Part shown: one piece after another, positions 17,341 to 28,021 of the stretch
Layout: the number at the start of each line of letters is the position of its first letter
Numbering within the stretch: the first letter of the stretch is position 1
Origin: JACKAL01 sp964400355
Lineage (GTDB): Bacteria; Bdellovibrionota; Bdellovibrionia; Bdellovibrionales; JAGQZY01
Length of the DNA stretch: 64,000 nt
Assembly: GCA_964400355.1 (NCBI GenBank)
Contig: CAYNTO010000001.1
Span: 434,001 to 498,000 of the forward strand
Direction: 5' to 3'
The notes under the pieces: generated by a model
Database searches by the model: none
Told to the model about the DNA's origin: nothing
What the model saw: only the letters and a program-made list of their open reading frames with translations
Program-made: the position numbers and the translations under genes

Positions 17341-19143
17341 TTAGTTTGCAGTAGCGCGGCGTTTGATCACCACCACCGACACGTCGTCGGGGAGCGGAAT
17401 GTCGCCCCTATAGGTATTGAACTCTTCAAGAGTGGCGGCCGAAACTTCTTTTGCAGATTTTAAAAATGTGATTTTTTTCGCGAGTTTTTTTCCAAAGCGC
17501 AGCTCGCTCAGAACTTGGCCATCGGGGCGTTCGATGGAAAAGAGGCCGTCGGTGTATATCACCAAAGTGTCTTGCGGACTCAGCGTGAACGACTGTTCGC
17601 GAAGGGTGCTGGGGATATTATCGCCAATGCGGGCACTCGCCATCATGTGAACGTTGTCGACTTCGTAGCCGCCGTAATCTTTGTAGCGCATGAGATAGGG
17701 AGGTTCGTGACCGGCGTTCACGAAAGTTACATCTCCGGTTTTTGAATGGACGCGGTAGAGCTGGCCCGTCATCAACACCTCTTGGCGAGAGCAGCTGTAA
17801 ACCGCATGATCCCAAATTCGCATCATTTCCAGTAATGGAATGTTTTCGTTTTCAATTCGAGAAAAAATTGAACGGGCGGCGGCGGTGATAAGTGCAGCTG
17901 GTGTTCCGTGGCCGGTGGCATCTGCAACGGCTACGTAAATGTACTCACCCTGCTGAAAGTAATACCACCAGTCACCACCACACTCGCTCGACGTCATTAC
18001 GGTTCCGAAGACTTCGATGGAATTGAAAGCATGGGATGATTGTTCCGGCAAAAGTTTTTCCTGTACATATGCCGCGGTCTTTAATTCCGCTTCCATGCGC
18101 GCTTTTTCGCGGGTTTCCAGGAGCAAACGTTGAATTTCGCGGATCATGCGACCAAAAGCGCCGGCCAATATACCGATTTCATCTTGAGATTGAATTTTGG
18201 GCCGATCGTCGAAAGTGCCTTCGGCGATTTCTTCGGCCCAGGCGGTGATGATTTTTAATCCGCTCGTCAGGAGCCTTGCCAAGGTGAGTGCGATTATCGT
18301 GAGAGCGAAAAAAGAAAGGACTAAGAAAATCAGAGAACGCGTGAACAACACATTGAGCGCTCCTAATGCCTCCGCCTCCGGAGTGAGAGACACCAATCGC
18401 AGTTTGTACGCCTTCATCTCTGTTTGGCTCATCAGAAAACGATGATCGTTATCGGTCACCAACTTGGTTTGCTCCACGCCTTCGGAGGATCGCGTTTTCG
18501 CCACATTCAAGAAGGTTTGTGGCTGAAGACCGCGCATATCAGAAACCGCCAAGATCGACATGTCCGTGTTCGACGTGTCTGAGAGAAGAGCGATAGAGTT
18601 CATCATGTCGGGTGTAGGGAGTAAATCCTTCGTCAACACCGCCAGACGAATTTGATATGTCCCGCGCGGGCCTTGATCGTACTTGAGACTTAATAGGAAG
18701 GTGTCTTTATTGATAAGGCGCAGATCCGCTTCGCCTACTCCTTTTGCGAATGTTTCCGCCACTGGCGGTAGTAATGACGGAACCTTCTCCAAACGAAATA
18801 CGCTCTGTTTTGCCGTTTGATTCCAAAGTTCGATGGCCATCAAGTTTTTCTCGTCTTTAAAAATCTGTTGTCCCGCGGAATTCGGACGCCCCAAGTTGGG
18901 ATCATAGGTGGCCACAATGCTGCGTGCGGCGAGTAAAGACATTGCCAATTTACTCTCCACTTCGCTCTTAACCGATTGCAGGCGGGAATTTTGCGCGTCG
19001 AAGACGTAAGAGATTTTGTCGTTTTCGAAAACATTCTTGGCGATCAGAACGTACGATAAAATAAATACAAGACCGGTAGCGATCAACGCAAGAGTGAGTT
19101 TCCATTTGATGGAGGCGCTCTTCAGCAGATTTAATAATGCCAT
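17341..19143 (-). CDS. Membrane-bound SpoIIE/RsbU-type PP2C serine phosphatase with HAMP
   Basis: A 600-residue sensor phosphatase. TM1 lies near residues 12-34 (LTLALIATGLVFILSYVLI), then a periplasmic sensor of about 230 residues. TM2 (SLIFLVLSFFALTIIAL) precedes a HAMP domain with AEEIAEGTFDD and a short coiled coil ending VQEKLLPEQ. The C-terminal domain is SpoIIE-type PP2C, with GGDWWYY, VADATGHGTPAALITA and terminal PLPDDVSVVVIK holding the metal-binding Asp residues. Such enzymes dephosphorylate STAS proteins to switch anti-sigma partners. The ATG at 19143 overlaps the end of the FecR-barrel gene by 13 nt, so the two are translationally coupled. STAS and ATPase genes lie just beyond. 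Confidence 0.9.
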   Translation of the reverse strand: MALLNLLKSASIKWKLTLALIATGLVFILSYVLIAKNVFENDKISYVFDAQNSRLQSVKSEVESKLAMSLLAARSIVATYDPNLGRPNSAGQQIFKDEKNLMAIELWNQTAKQSVFRLEKVPSLLPPVAETFAKGVGEADLRLINKDTFLLSLKYDQGPRGTYQIRLAVLTKDLLPTPDMMNSIALLSDTSNTDMSILAVSDMRGLQPQTFLNVAKTRSSEGVEQTKLVTDNDHRFLMSQTEMKAYKLRLVSLTPEAEALGALNVLFTRSLIFLVLSFFALTIIALTLARLLTSGLKIITAWAEEIAEGTFDDRPKIQSQDEIGILAGAFGRMIREIQRLLLETREKARMEAELKTAAYVQEKLLPEQSSHAFNSIEVFGTVMTSSECGGDWWYYFQQGEYIYVAVADATGHGTPAALITAAARSIFSRIENENIPLLEMMRIWDHAVYSCSRQEVLMTGQLYRVHSKTGDVTFVNAGHEPPYLMRYKDYGGYEVDNVHMMASARIGDNIPSTLREQSFTLSPQDTLVIYTDGLFSIERPDGQVLSELRFGKKLAKKITFLKSAKEVSAATLEEFNTYRGDIPLPDDVSVVVIKRRATAN

Positions 19144-21392
19144 CGAATCACCATGAATCCTTCGCCCAGTCCCTCGCGATATGGCAGGCCTAACGGCGAC
19201 GCCGTCTTTACACTTCCTGCTTCGAATAAGTGCAATCGATATCCACCACCAACAGCCCACTTGCGGTCGAAATAATAGTTCAGATTCCCAGTAAGCTCGT
19301 ATTTTTGGCTGGAGTCAAATCCATATCCTACAAGCGCTTCACCCGATAGATCCCAATAACGGTAGAACGGAAACAAAACGCCCAATCCCACTTTTGCCAA
19401 ATTATATCCCGGTGAGAACAATTGCGTGCCGCTGTTTTTGTAGTATTCGTAGCCGGCGATGAACGAAAGCTCAGAGCGAATGAGCGAATGCAGTGGATTG
19501 CTAGGGCCATACCACCGGTAGCGGTAGCGAGCTTCCACATGCAGCGGGGAATTGGACCCACTGGCCGCATCTTCGGAGCCGGCCACTTTGGCTTTCGCGA
19601 GGCCTTCAAGGCCATGGTGCTCTTTCCATTGAAGCCAGCGCAAACCTAATGTGTAGATACTCGGCGACGTCGTGCCCTGGCTGGCTTGATCCGCGGAAAA
19701 CATGGAGAACTGGCCGGTCTCAACCGAAAAGCGGGAACGCAAATAATTGCGATTGTATTCTGCAGGTTTGCTGGAAAATGTCTGGCTCAACACGGGCACA
19801 CTGGAAACATTGCGGGCGTGCACCGGGGCTGTCGTCTCGGGCGTGTAAACTTCGATTATAGCCCTGCTGACTTTCTTGGCTTTGCGGCCAAACTGATCCT
19901 GCGCAGTAAAAGCCACCTGGTAAATGCCGGCTTTATTCCAATTGAGCGAGTACGGAGAATTTTGAATCGTTTCTTCTTTGAGAACTGTTTCGGCGGAGTC
20001 AGTAATGCGGACGTCGTACTTCCACAAGCGGTGAGAATTGTCCCAGTGTAGAGATACTGGAGTGTTTTCAGGAATTCGAATTTTAGATTTCGCAAGCTGT
20101 GGAGCCTCGGGAAAAGGCGGTCGCACCACTTTCACGGTGCGTGTGTCGGACACATGCGACAGCTGTAAGCGTTCATTCACTCCGCGAACGCGCAAGTACA
20201 ATGTTTGTGGTTGTGTGGCGTTGAGCGAAATCTCCGCCGTCGATTGCCAGCTCACCTTTGTCGATGCGCGGGTGAACTCGGGAGATGTGGAAAGTTCCAG
20301 TAAATAATTCTTCCAAATTCCGCCGACCGTTCCGTGAATTTGTACATCCTGGCCGAGCAGATACACCGTTTTTGCGGCGACAGTGATTTGTGGTGGGAGA
20401 TCATCAAGAGGCAGCGACTCTACGGTGAACTGATGGGGGTTGGACCACGTCTTTCCATCTACAGACAAGCGATAAAAATTCCCTCCGCGCACTGTCTGCG
20501 CAAAGAAGGCCTGCTTTTTATTTTGCGACTCCGAAAACGTCGATACAATCGCTGTGAATTCGCGGTCCGTCGACAACTCGCCGTAAACAGTGGAGGCCAA
20601 GAATTTATTCTCCCACTTTACAGGACCGGCGAAGGCCACCAGCTGCTTCGGCATGGCTCGCTGTACGAGTGCGCCATTGCTCTTTTCAAAAAAATCGTAG
20701 AGTTCATCGGTACGCCGGTAAATCGGTGCGCCGGCAATTGCCACCACGGCTTCTTGATCGACGACGGGCATATTCATCACCGGACGAGTGAGCGTATTGA
20801 GGGCCAACGATTTGTTTTTCTCAAGTGTCACGCTTCTGTTATTTGAGCGCACCGACGCATTTCCTTTGACGAGACGGATTTCTGGAGACTTGTTTTTGGA
20901 GAACACCACTTCTACTTGAGCATCGCTACCGTCGAACTCGAGTATCTCACCCTGAGCGGCGATGCGCATTTTACCCTGGATGTTAAGTTTGAAATTACCA
21001 AAAACCATGTTCGGAATTTGCACGCTGTTTTCACTGATAAACTTAATCAGCGAGTTCTGCTCGAGCGCAATCTCTTTGCCATTCGCCACTTTAATTTTCA
21101 ATTTAGAACGCTTACCCGTAAACACGCTGTCGCCAGAATGGATGTCGGAACTCAAATCGGCTTTATTCCAAGTGAAGGAGGAGCTGAGACGACGGCGCAC
21201 ATCGTTTTCAGAATGAACGATTTCGCCGATAATGCGACCCGAGTTTTGTGATGGTGAATTGTGGAAAAAGACCGAGAAGAGATCATCAGAAAACAAAAGT
21301 GCGCTACACACCAAAATTCCCAAAAGGCTTGTGATCAGAATCGCGCGATCTCTGCGATCGCTGTCTGCATTTTTAGACTGTGATGGTTTCAA
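19131..21392 (-). CDS. FecR-domain protein fused to Ig-like repeats and a C-terminal beta-barrel
   Basis: A 753-residue envelope protein. There is one hydrophobic segment near residues 18-37 (signal or anchor). A FecR-like domain covers about 60-200 (SGDSVFTGKRSKLKIKVANG...IALEQNSLIKF). Two or three Ig/fibronectin-like modules cover about 240-510. The last 220 residues consist of short amphipathic strands, many aromatics and terminal MVIRWHY, typical of an outer-membrane barrel. FecR domains usually sense or relay signals in the periplasm; a fusion to a barrel is uncommon. The start is TTG (no alternative Met), with an AAGGGCG site upstream. It is the first gene of an operon with the SpoIIE phosphatase. 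Confidence 0.75.
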   Translation of the reverse strand: MKPSQSKNADSDRRDRAILITSLLGILVCSALLFSDDLFSVFFHNSPSQNSGRIIGEIVHSENDVRRRLSSSFTWNKADLSSDIHSGDSVFTGKRSKLKIKVANGKEIALEQNSLIKFISENSVQIPNMVFGNFKLNIQGKMRIAAQGEILEFDGSDAQVEVVFSKNKSPEIRLVKGNASVRSNNRSVTLEKNKSLALNTLTRPVMNMPVVDQEAVVAIAGAPIYRRTDELYDFFEKSNGALVQRAMPKQLVAFAGPVKWENKFLASTVYGELSTDREFTAIVSTFSESQNKKQAFFAQTVRGGNFYRLSVDGKTWSNPHQFTVESLPLDDLPPQITVAAKTVYLLGQDVQIHGTVGGIWKNYLLELSTSPEFTRASTKVSWQSTAEISLNATQPQTLYLRVRGVNERLQLSHVSDTRTVKVVRPPFPEAPQLAKSKIRIPENTPVSLHWDNSHRLWKYDVRITDSAETVLKEETIQNSPYSLNWNKAGIYQVAFTAQDQFGRKAKKVSRAIIEVYTPETTAPVHARNVSSVPVLSQTFSSKPAEYNRNYLRSRFSVETGQFSMFSADQASQGTTSPSIYTLGLRWLQWKEHHGLEGLAKAKVAGSEDAASGSNSPLHVEARYRYRWYGPSNPLHSLIRSELSFIAGYEYYKNSGTQLFSPGYNLAKVGLGVLFPFYRYWDLSGEALVGYGFDSSQKYELTGNLNYYFDRKWAVGGGYRLHLFEAGSVKTASPLGLPYREGLGEGFMVIRWHY

Positions 21393-21549
21393 CGAATTCG
21401 CCCTTGTTGGTCAAATATCAATATATATCTTTTTGCCAAACTGATGAATTTTTCATTCCATCTTTAGAGGGAAAGTGGATAAAGGTAGAGGTCGAGTTTT
21501 GAAAATGAAAGCCGGAATACACTCATGCCGTAGAAAGGTCGCGTAGAGG

Positions 21550-21577
21550 TTGGCAATGTTTCCCCGCTTGGTATGAT
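21550..21577 (+). promoter_or_regulatory. Candidate sigma-70-like promoter of the STAS/ATPase operon
   Basis: TTGGCA (21550-21555), 16-nt spacer, TATGAT (21572-21577). Transcription would begin about 21584, only a few bases before the ATG at 21587, giving an almost leaderless message. The divergent FecR promoter must lie to the left in this same 194-nt gap. Confidence 0.5.
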
Positions 21578-21586
21578 TAAAAGGTA

Positions 21587-22057
21587 ATGAAACCATTCAG
21601 CACCTTAACTGAAATCACACCAACGGAAACCACGATCAAGGTCTTCGGTTATATCAATGAGTTTGCGCAATTCCCGGCATTTCCCACGACACCTAAGGTG
21701 ATTGTGGATACGGAAGGCGTGACGGGAATGAACTCCGTAGGTACACGCAACTGGTGCAACTGGTTCGAGGGCGTGGGTCCGTCAACAAAAATTCTTCTTA
21801 GACACTGTCCCATCATATTGGTAAAGAGTTTCAACCAGGTGAAGGGAAGTTATCCCAAACTTGCGGATGTGGAATCGTTCGCTGTTCCTTATTACTCGCC
21901 GTCGACCGATGAGGCGCGCAACGTATTTTTTAACAAAGGCACTGAGTACGTTAATGGTAAGGTCAATCTTCCACTCGTCAAAGACAATGACGGAAATGCC
22001 ATGGATCTCGATGTGGATCCACAAGCCTATTTCGCGTTCCTCGACAGACGCACGTGA
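21587..22057 (+). CDS. STAS-like (anti-anti-sigma type) protein
   Basis: A 156-residue paralogue of the orphan at 10492. It keeps the core GMNSVGTRNWCNWF, in which NSVG aligns with the DSTG loop of RsbV, so the phosphoacceptor Ser is kept. It shares the C-terminal extension VPYYSPSTDEARN...LPLVKDNDGNAMDLDVDPQAYFAFL. It is the first gene of an operon with a GHKL-like ATPase 13 nt downstream, and divergent from the FecR-barrel/SpoIIE phosphatase operon. That context supports a role as the substrate of the phosphatase. The start is supported by matching N-terminal length with the paralogue; the only ribosome site (AAGG) is very close to the ATG. Confidence 0.75.
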   Translation: MKPFSTLTEITPTETTIKVFGYINEFAQFPAFPTTPKVIVDTEGVTGMNSVGTRNWCNWFEGVGPSTKILLRHCPIILVKSFNQVKGSYPKLADVESFAVPYYSPSTDEARNVFFNKGTEYVNGKVNLPLVKDNDGNAMDLDVDPQAYFAFLDRRT

Positions 22058-22070
22058 GCACAGCCTACGT

Positions 22071-22970
22071 ATGATTTCAATCTATGACAGATATATTCAG
22101 TTCTTCCCAGAAAATTCGCGAGATGCGCTAAAGTCCTTGTTGCGATCCATCGAAACGGTTCTTTTGCCTTCGGAAGCGCATTTGGCTACTAAAGTTCTCC
22201 GTCGCGAGAACACAATCGTCGTATTGGAAAAAGGTGGAATGATCGAGTGTTTGCCTTTGATCGCCCTGGGTTTTCAACACTTTCTGCATTCATCCCGTGA
22301 GGACTTTTCACAGGAGCTTCTGGCCACCGCGATTATGATCAGCAAACCCAAATCATTCGCGAACGATCCGTTCGCTTTCTTTTTTAACGGACTTCGTGCA
22401 TCTCCCGATCCGGCTCACCAAAATATGCGCTGTACGTTTTCGAAAAACTCGGAAAAGTTGGCTCAACTTCAAAAGTTGGATGAGTTTTTAAAAACGCATC
22501 CCAAGGGTGCACGTCTTTCCGAGGTGATTGTGCAAGTGGCCGACGAGATGATCAGCAACGCTTTGTTCAGTGCACCCCGCGACAGACAGAATTTGGCTAT
22601 GTATCAACATTTGCCCAGAACAAGCGATGTGAGCATGGCCGAAGGAAAAGAAGTGACTTTTTTTTCCTCCATGAATGATGAGCGCATCATTGTTGGTTGC
22701 GAAGACCTGTACGGCAGTATGGACAGGGATCACATCATTAAAAATTTAAAGCGCATTTTTGATGGAGAACTCACAAAACCACACATGGGTTCCGCCGGCG
22801 CCGGTTTTGGCCTCCGCTACATGATCGAAAACTCAGCCAGTTTTTACATGTACTGTGAACGCAACACGCGATCGGTGGTGGCTTGTGGATTCCTGCTCAA
22901 GGGAATGCGCTCGAACCTCACCATCGATCGCCATCTGCATATCGGGATACCCCAAGCGCCTCAGTTTTAG
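22071..22970 (+). CDS. GHKL-type ATPase/kinase, probable anti-sigma or switch kinase partner
   Basis: A 300-residue protein. The N-terminal 150 residues are of unknown type. The C-terminal half carries a degenerate HATPase fold: VADEMISNALFSAP as the N-box, GCEDLYGSMD in the G1 position and GSAGAGFGLRYMIENS as the G2-type glycine loop. This resembles RsbW/SpoIIAB-like serine kinases or histidine kinase ATPase domains without a phosphoacceptor His. It starts at ATG 22071, 13 nt after the STAS stop. The pairing STAS + ATPase next to a SpoIIE phosphatase is the standard partner-switch layout. ATP binding should be tested, since the G1 box lacks the usual DxGxG. Confidence 0.65.
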   Translation: MISIYDRYIQFFPENSRDALKSLLRSIETVLLPSEAHLATKVLRRENTIVVLEKGGMIECLPLIALGFQHFLHSSREDFSQELLATAIMISKPKSFANDPFAFFFNGLRASPDPAHQNMRCTFSKNSEKLAQLQKLDEFLKTHPKGARLSEVIVQVADEMISNALFSAPRDRQNLAMYQHLPRTSDVSMAEGKEVTFFSSMNDERIIVGCEDLYGSMDRDHIIKNLKRIFDGELTKPHMGSAGAGFGLRYMIENSASFYMYCERNTRSVVACGFLLKGMRSNLTIDRHLHIGIPQAPQF

Positions 22971-23036
22971 ACCTTCCTAGAGTGAAAGCTCTATCACTTT
23001 CCGTGTAGCCGTGCGTGCAAACGCGCGGCTATTTTT
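22971..23036 (+). terminator. Two-hairpin terminator element, copy B
   Basis: Hairpin 1 is TAGAGT-GAAA-GCTCTA (22978-22993) with a GNRA loop. The linker TATCACTTTCCGTG follows. Hairpin 2 is AGCCGTGCGT-GCAA-ACGCGCGGCT (23007-23030), again with a GNRA loop, then ATTTTT. It is homologous to 10361-10424, with loop and stem changes that keep pairing. The similarity begins in the last codons (CAGTTTTA) of the preceding gene. Confidence 0.85.
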
Positions 23037-23088
23037 AGCTAAAAGGGGCGTCACGTTTTGGTCGAATCGCGGTGGAGCGGCAGCGAAC

Positions 23089-24501
23089 TTATTGCGGTTT
23101 AAAGCGATAGATATGGCCATCTCGCGAACCCACTACAATATGACCATTCCATACGGCGGGAGTGCTCTCGATGCAGCCTCCCGATTGCATTTTGAAGTGG
23201 CTCAACTCTTGGGGCGCCATCGGGTTGTCGATGTTGTAGATTTTAAATCCACCGGGAGAGCATGTACCCACGAGCAAGCGATTGCCGATAACGATCGGCG
23301 ACGACCAGGCGTGGAAGCCGATATCGAGAGTGGAGACGACCTCACCAGTTTCTTTGCTCACAGTGAGGAGATCGCCTTTGTGGGTGGCGGCGTAAATCAC
23401 ATCTTTACCAAGGGCGGGTGTGGCCCACAAACCGCCGACAGTGTTGTTGCCGGTGCGCACGTCGACCTTCCAGACGAGGGGGTTTTCTTTGTCGTACGGG
23501 TTGAGTTTTACCAGCTGGCCCACATCACGCGCTTGTTTGAGGAATCGCTCGTATTCGGCGGCCACATAAACAAAGCCATCGCTGTCCACCATCGGTGTGG
23601 CGTCCACATCATCGCCCATCCAAAAATCGAACACGATTTCTGGTAAAAGATCTTTCACGTTTTTCAGATCTACGCCGAGTACACGACCCGCAGAGTTGGT
23701 CATGTACACGCGGCTTTCAAAAAGGGCCACAGAACTTTCGATGCTCGCGTTGCGATCGCCCGCATTTTGCAGCAGTTCTTTGTTCCAACCGCGCATACGC
23801 GCCTGAATCTCGGGCTTTACACTCACTTTTCCCTGAGCATCCATTTGACGATTTAACTTCCAAGTGTAGAACCATCCGTTTTCGCCGCCGAAGATAAGAT
23901 GATCGTTCACCACCGAAGAGTTACCATCCCAATCGTTGTTCCAAATGGTTTCGGGCACGCCGTCTTTAGCGTCGAGCGCCCAAATAAGTTCGGCCTCTTG
24001 GTTTTGCAGAGAGAGAATGCGGTATTTGTTATCGCGCGAACCAAAGTACATCAGCGGAAAGCCATTGGGGTCGATGGTCACTGAGCCTTTGATGATGTCG
24101 CCGGTTTTGAATGGCTTGCGCGTGGCCTCGCCGGTTTCGAAATCGATAAAGTGGACGGAGCGATCATAAGTGCCAACGATAATTTCCATGCGGCCATCGG
24201 GGCGTTTCCAAATAGCGGGTTGGCCCGTCCATCCGCTGCCACACCAGGTTTTCCCATCGGATTGCGCACACATTCCACTTTTCGGGTAACGCCAATCCAC
24301 TTGGTAGGCGTCGGCGAGCGGTCCTTGCCCGTACCAAGTGCGCGTGGGGTTGCCACGAAACTGGAGCAAACCTTCTGCCTCACCCCAAGGTTGTCCTACA
24401 CTAGAAGGGGCGACATACACGTCGATCGCAAGCGCAGAAATAGAAAAGGAAAAACCAGCAAGAGCGAGAGATATTTTTTTAAGCATGAGCAATTTGTACA
24501 T
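23089..24501 (-). CDS. Secreted PQQ-type beta-propeller protein (BamB/PQQ-like repeats)
   Basis: A 470-residue exported protein with a signal peptide (SLALAGFSFSISALA). The body has repeated W-type blades such as GQPAIWKRPDG...IIVGTYDRSVHFIDFETGE, VYVAAEYE, GGLWATPALGKDVIYAATHKGDLLTVSKETGE and a final STPAVWNGHIVVGSRDGHIYRF, matching PQQ-like or quinoprotein-alcohol-dehydrogenase-like repeats. No catalytic residues of true quinoprotein dehydrogenases are evident, so a binding or scaffolding role is more likely. It has no lipobox, unlike BamB. An internal Met at 24486 is an alternative start; neither has a clear ribosome site. It stands alone, convergent with the ATPase gene. Confidence 0.75.
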   Translation of the reverse strand: MYKLLMLKKISLALAGFSFSISALAIDVYVAPSSVGQPWGEAEGLLQFRGNPTRTWYGQGPLADAYQVDWRYPKSGMCAQSDGKTWCGSGWTGQPAIWKRPDGRMEIIVGTYDRSVHFIDFETGEATRKPFKTGDIIKGSVTIDPNGFPLMYFGSRDNKYRILSLQNQEAELIWALDAKDGVPETIWNNDWDGNSSVVNDHLIFGGENGWFYTWKLNRQMDAQGKVSVKPEIQARMRGWNKELLQNAGDRNASIESSVALFESRVYMTNSAGRVLGVDLKNVKDLLPEIVFDFWMGDDVDATPMVDSDGFVYVAAEYERFLKQARDVGQLVKLNPYDKENPLVWKVDVRTGNNTVGGLWATPALGKDVIYAATHKGDLLTVSKETGEVVSTLDIGFHAWSSPIVIGNRLLVGTCSPGGFKIYNIDNPMAPQELSHFKMQSGGCIESTPAVWNGHIVVGSRDGHIYRFKPQ

Positions 24502-24572
24502 CGCGCGCGGTGGGTCCGAAAGAGGCGGTGAAATCTCTCTAGGAGTGTCTAAAGTTTAGGAAGTGGGCGTGT

Positions 24573-24597
24573 GTTCACTTCCGTAGCGGAAGTGAAC
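24573..24597. repeat. Palindromic repeat, copy 2 (longest arms)
   Basis: GTTCACTTCCG-TAG-CGGAAGTGAAC: perfect 11-bp arms around TAG, the same core as at 9685-9703. No T-run follows on either strand, so it is not a standard terminator. Confidence 0.75.
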
Positions 24598-24730
24598 GTG
24601 AGGGCTATCTAGCTAAAATCATAAAAGATTTGCGAATTGTCGCTGCTATTTCCAGATTCCATTTTTCGCCCACGAACATAAACGCCAGCGAAGATCACTG
24701 CCGTTCGATCTTCAAACTGGAACCGGATAT

Positions 24731-24751
24731 TCACCACCGTAGCGGAAGTGA
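24731..24751. repeat. Palindromic repeat, copy 3 (imperfect)
   Basis: TCACCACCG-TAG-CGGAAGTGA: the right arm matches the other copies exactly and the left arm has two changes. It lies 134 nt from copy 2. Confidence 0.55.
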
Positions 24752-24844
24752 AGGTGTTCAAAAGGAATGCGCATTGCCGCCGTTGAAGTGAATGAATGAG
24801 CGTGCGTGTGTACACCCGCTACGGATGGCGCAGCTCTAAACCAA

Positions 24845-24861
24845 AAGGTGCCTGGCACCTT
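24845..24861. repeat. AAGGTGCC-T-GGCACCTT palindrome
   Basis: Perfect 8-bp arms. The same core, with central A instead of T (its reverse complement), lies just after recA at 31438-31457. It sits 25 nt beyond the alaS stop and may act as its transcription terminator in addition to being a repeat. Confidence 0.7.
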
Positions 24862-24885
24862 ACGTTTTTGGCACCTGACGGGCGA

Positions 24886-27555
<2,670 letters not shown>

Positions 27556-27564
27556 GACGTGTCC

Positions 27565-28008
27565 TTAAAATTCGCCAATGATTTTGGCGACTGTTTGGGT
27601 GTCGAAACCGCGGTTCTTTAAAAACTGCGCGATCTTTATTTTGTCAGTTTCATTTTTATCTGCCGGATTGGATTTTGACAATTTGGAAAAGTGCGATTGG
27701 AGCAGTTTTTGGGCTTTTTCCAGTTCCAGTTCTGCGTCAATCGGCAGTGGGGGCAGACCCTTGGCTTCGAGATATTGCACAATGTACAAATAGCCCTTGT
27801 TTTTGCGATGGAGTGCTTCTGTCACCTTGGCGGCCATTTTTTCGTTAGAAAGCAACCAGCCGGCCGCCTCGGCGGCATCGAGCGCATGGGCGATCTCATT
27901 TTCCGAATACTCTAGTCGTTGCAGCTTAGTGGTGAGATCTTGGCGGGAGTGGTCGCTAATGGCGAGATAATCTATGATCTTGTCGCGCGCGGATTTTTTA
28001 ACTTTCAT
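27565..28008 (-). CDS. recX: Regulatory protein RecX
   Basis: Small helical modulator that inhibits RecA filament activity. It has the three-helix repeats of RecX: IDYLAISDHSRQDLTTKL, LDAAEAAGWL and IAQFLKNRGFDTQTVAKII. Counting from the ATG at 28008 gives 147 residues, normal for the family. A TTG at 28044 would extend it into the pilT gene, and neither start has a convincing ribosome site. recA itself lies 2.3 kb away on the other strand rather than adjacent. It is placed between pilT and alaS, 9 nt before alaS. Confidence 0.85.
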   Translation of the reverse strand: MKVKKSARDKIIDYLAISDHSRQDLTTKLQRLEYSENEIAHALDAAEAAGWLLSNEKMAAKVTEALHRKNKGYLYIVQYLEAKGLPPLPIDAELELEKAQKLLQSHFSKLSKSNPADKNETDKIKIAQFLKNRGFDTQTVAKIIGEF

Positions 28009-28021
28009 GAGTGTGGAGATC

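Larger units (their letters stand above)
24502..24885. other. Intergenic region with three palindromic repeats
   Basis: A 384-nt gap between alaS and the propeller gene. It holds two copies of the CACTTCCGTAGCGGAAGTG-type palindrome, one GGTGCCTGGCACC palindrome plus an extra GGCACCT half-site at 24870. A minus-strand open frame (24609-24815) has gene-like composition in its distal half but no recognisable product, so I treat it as a possible remnant. Confidence 0.55.
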
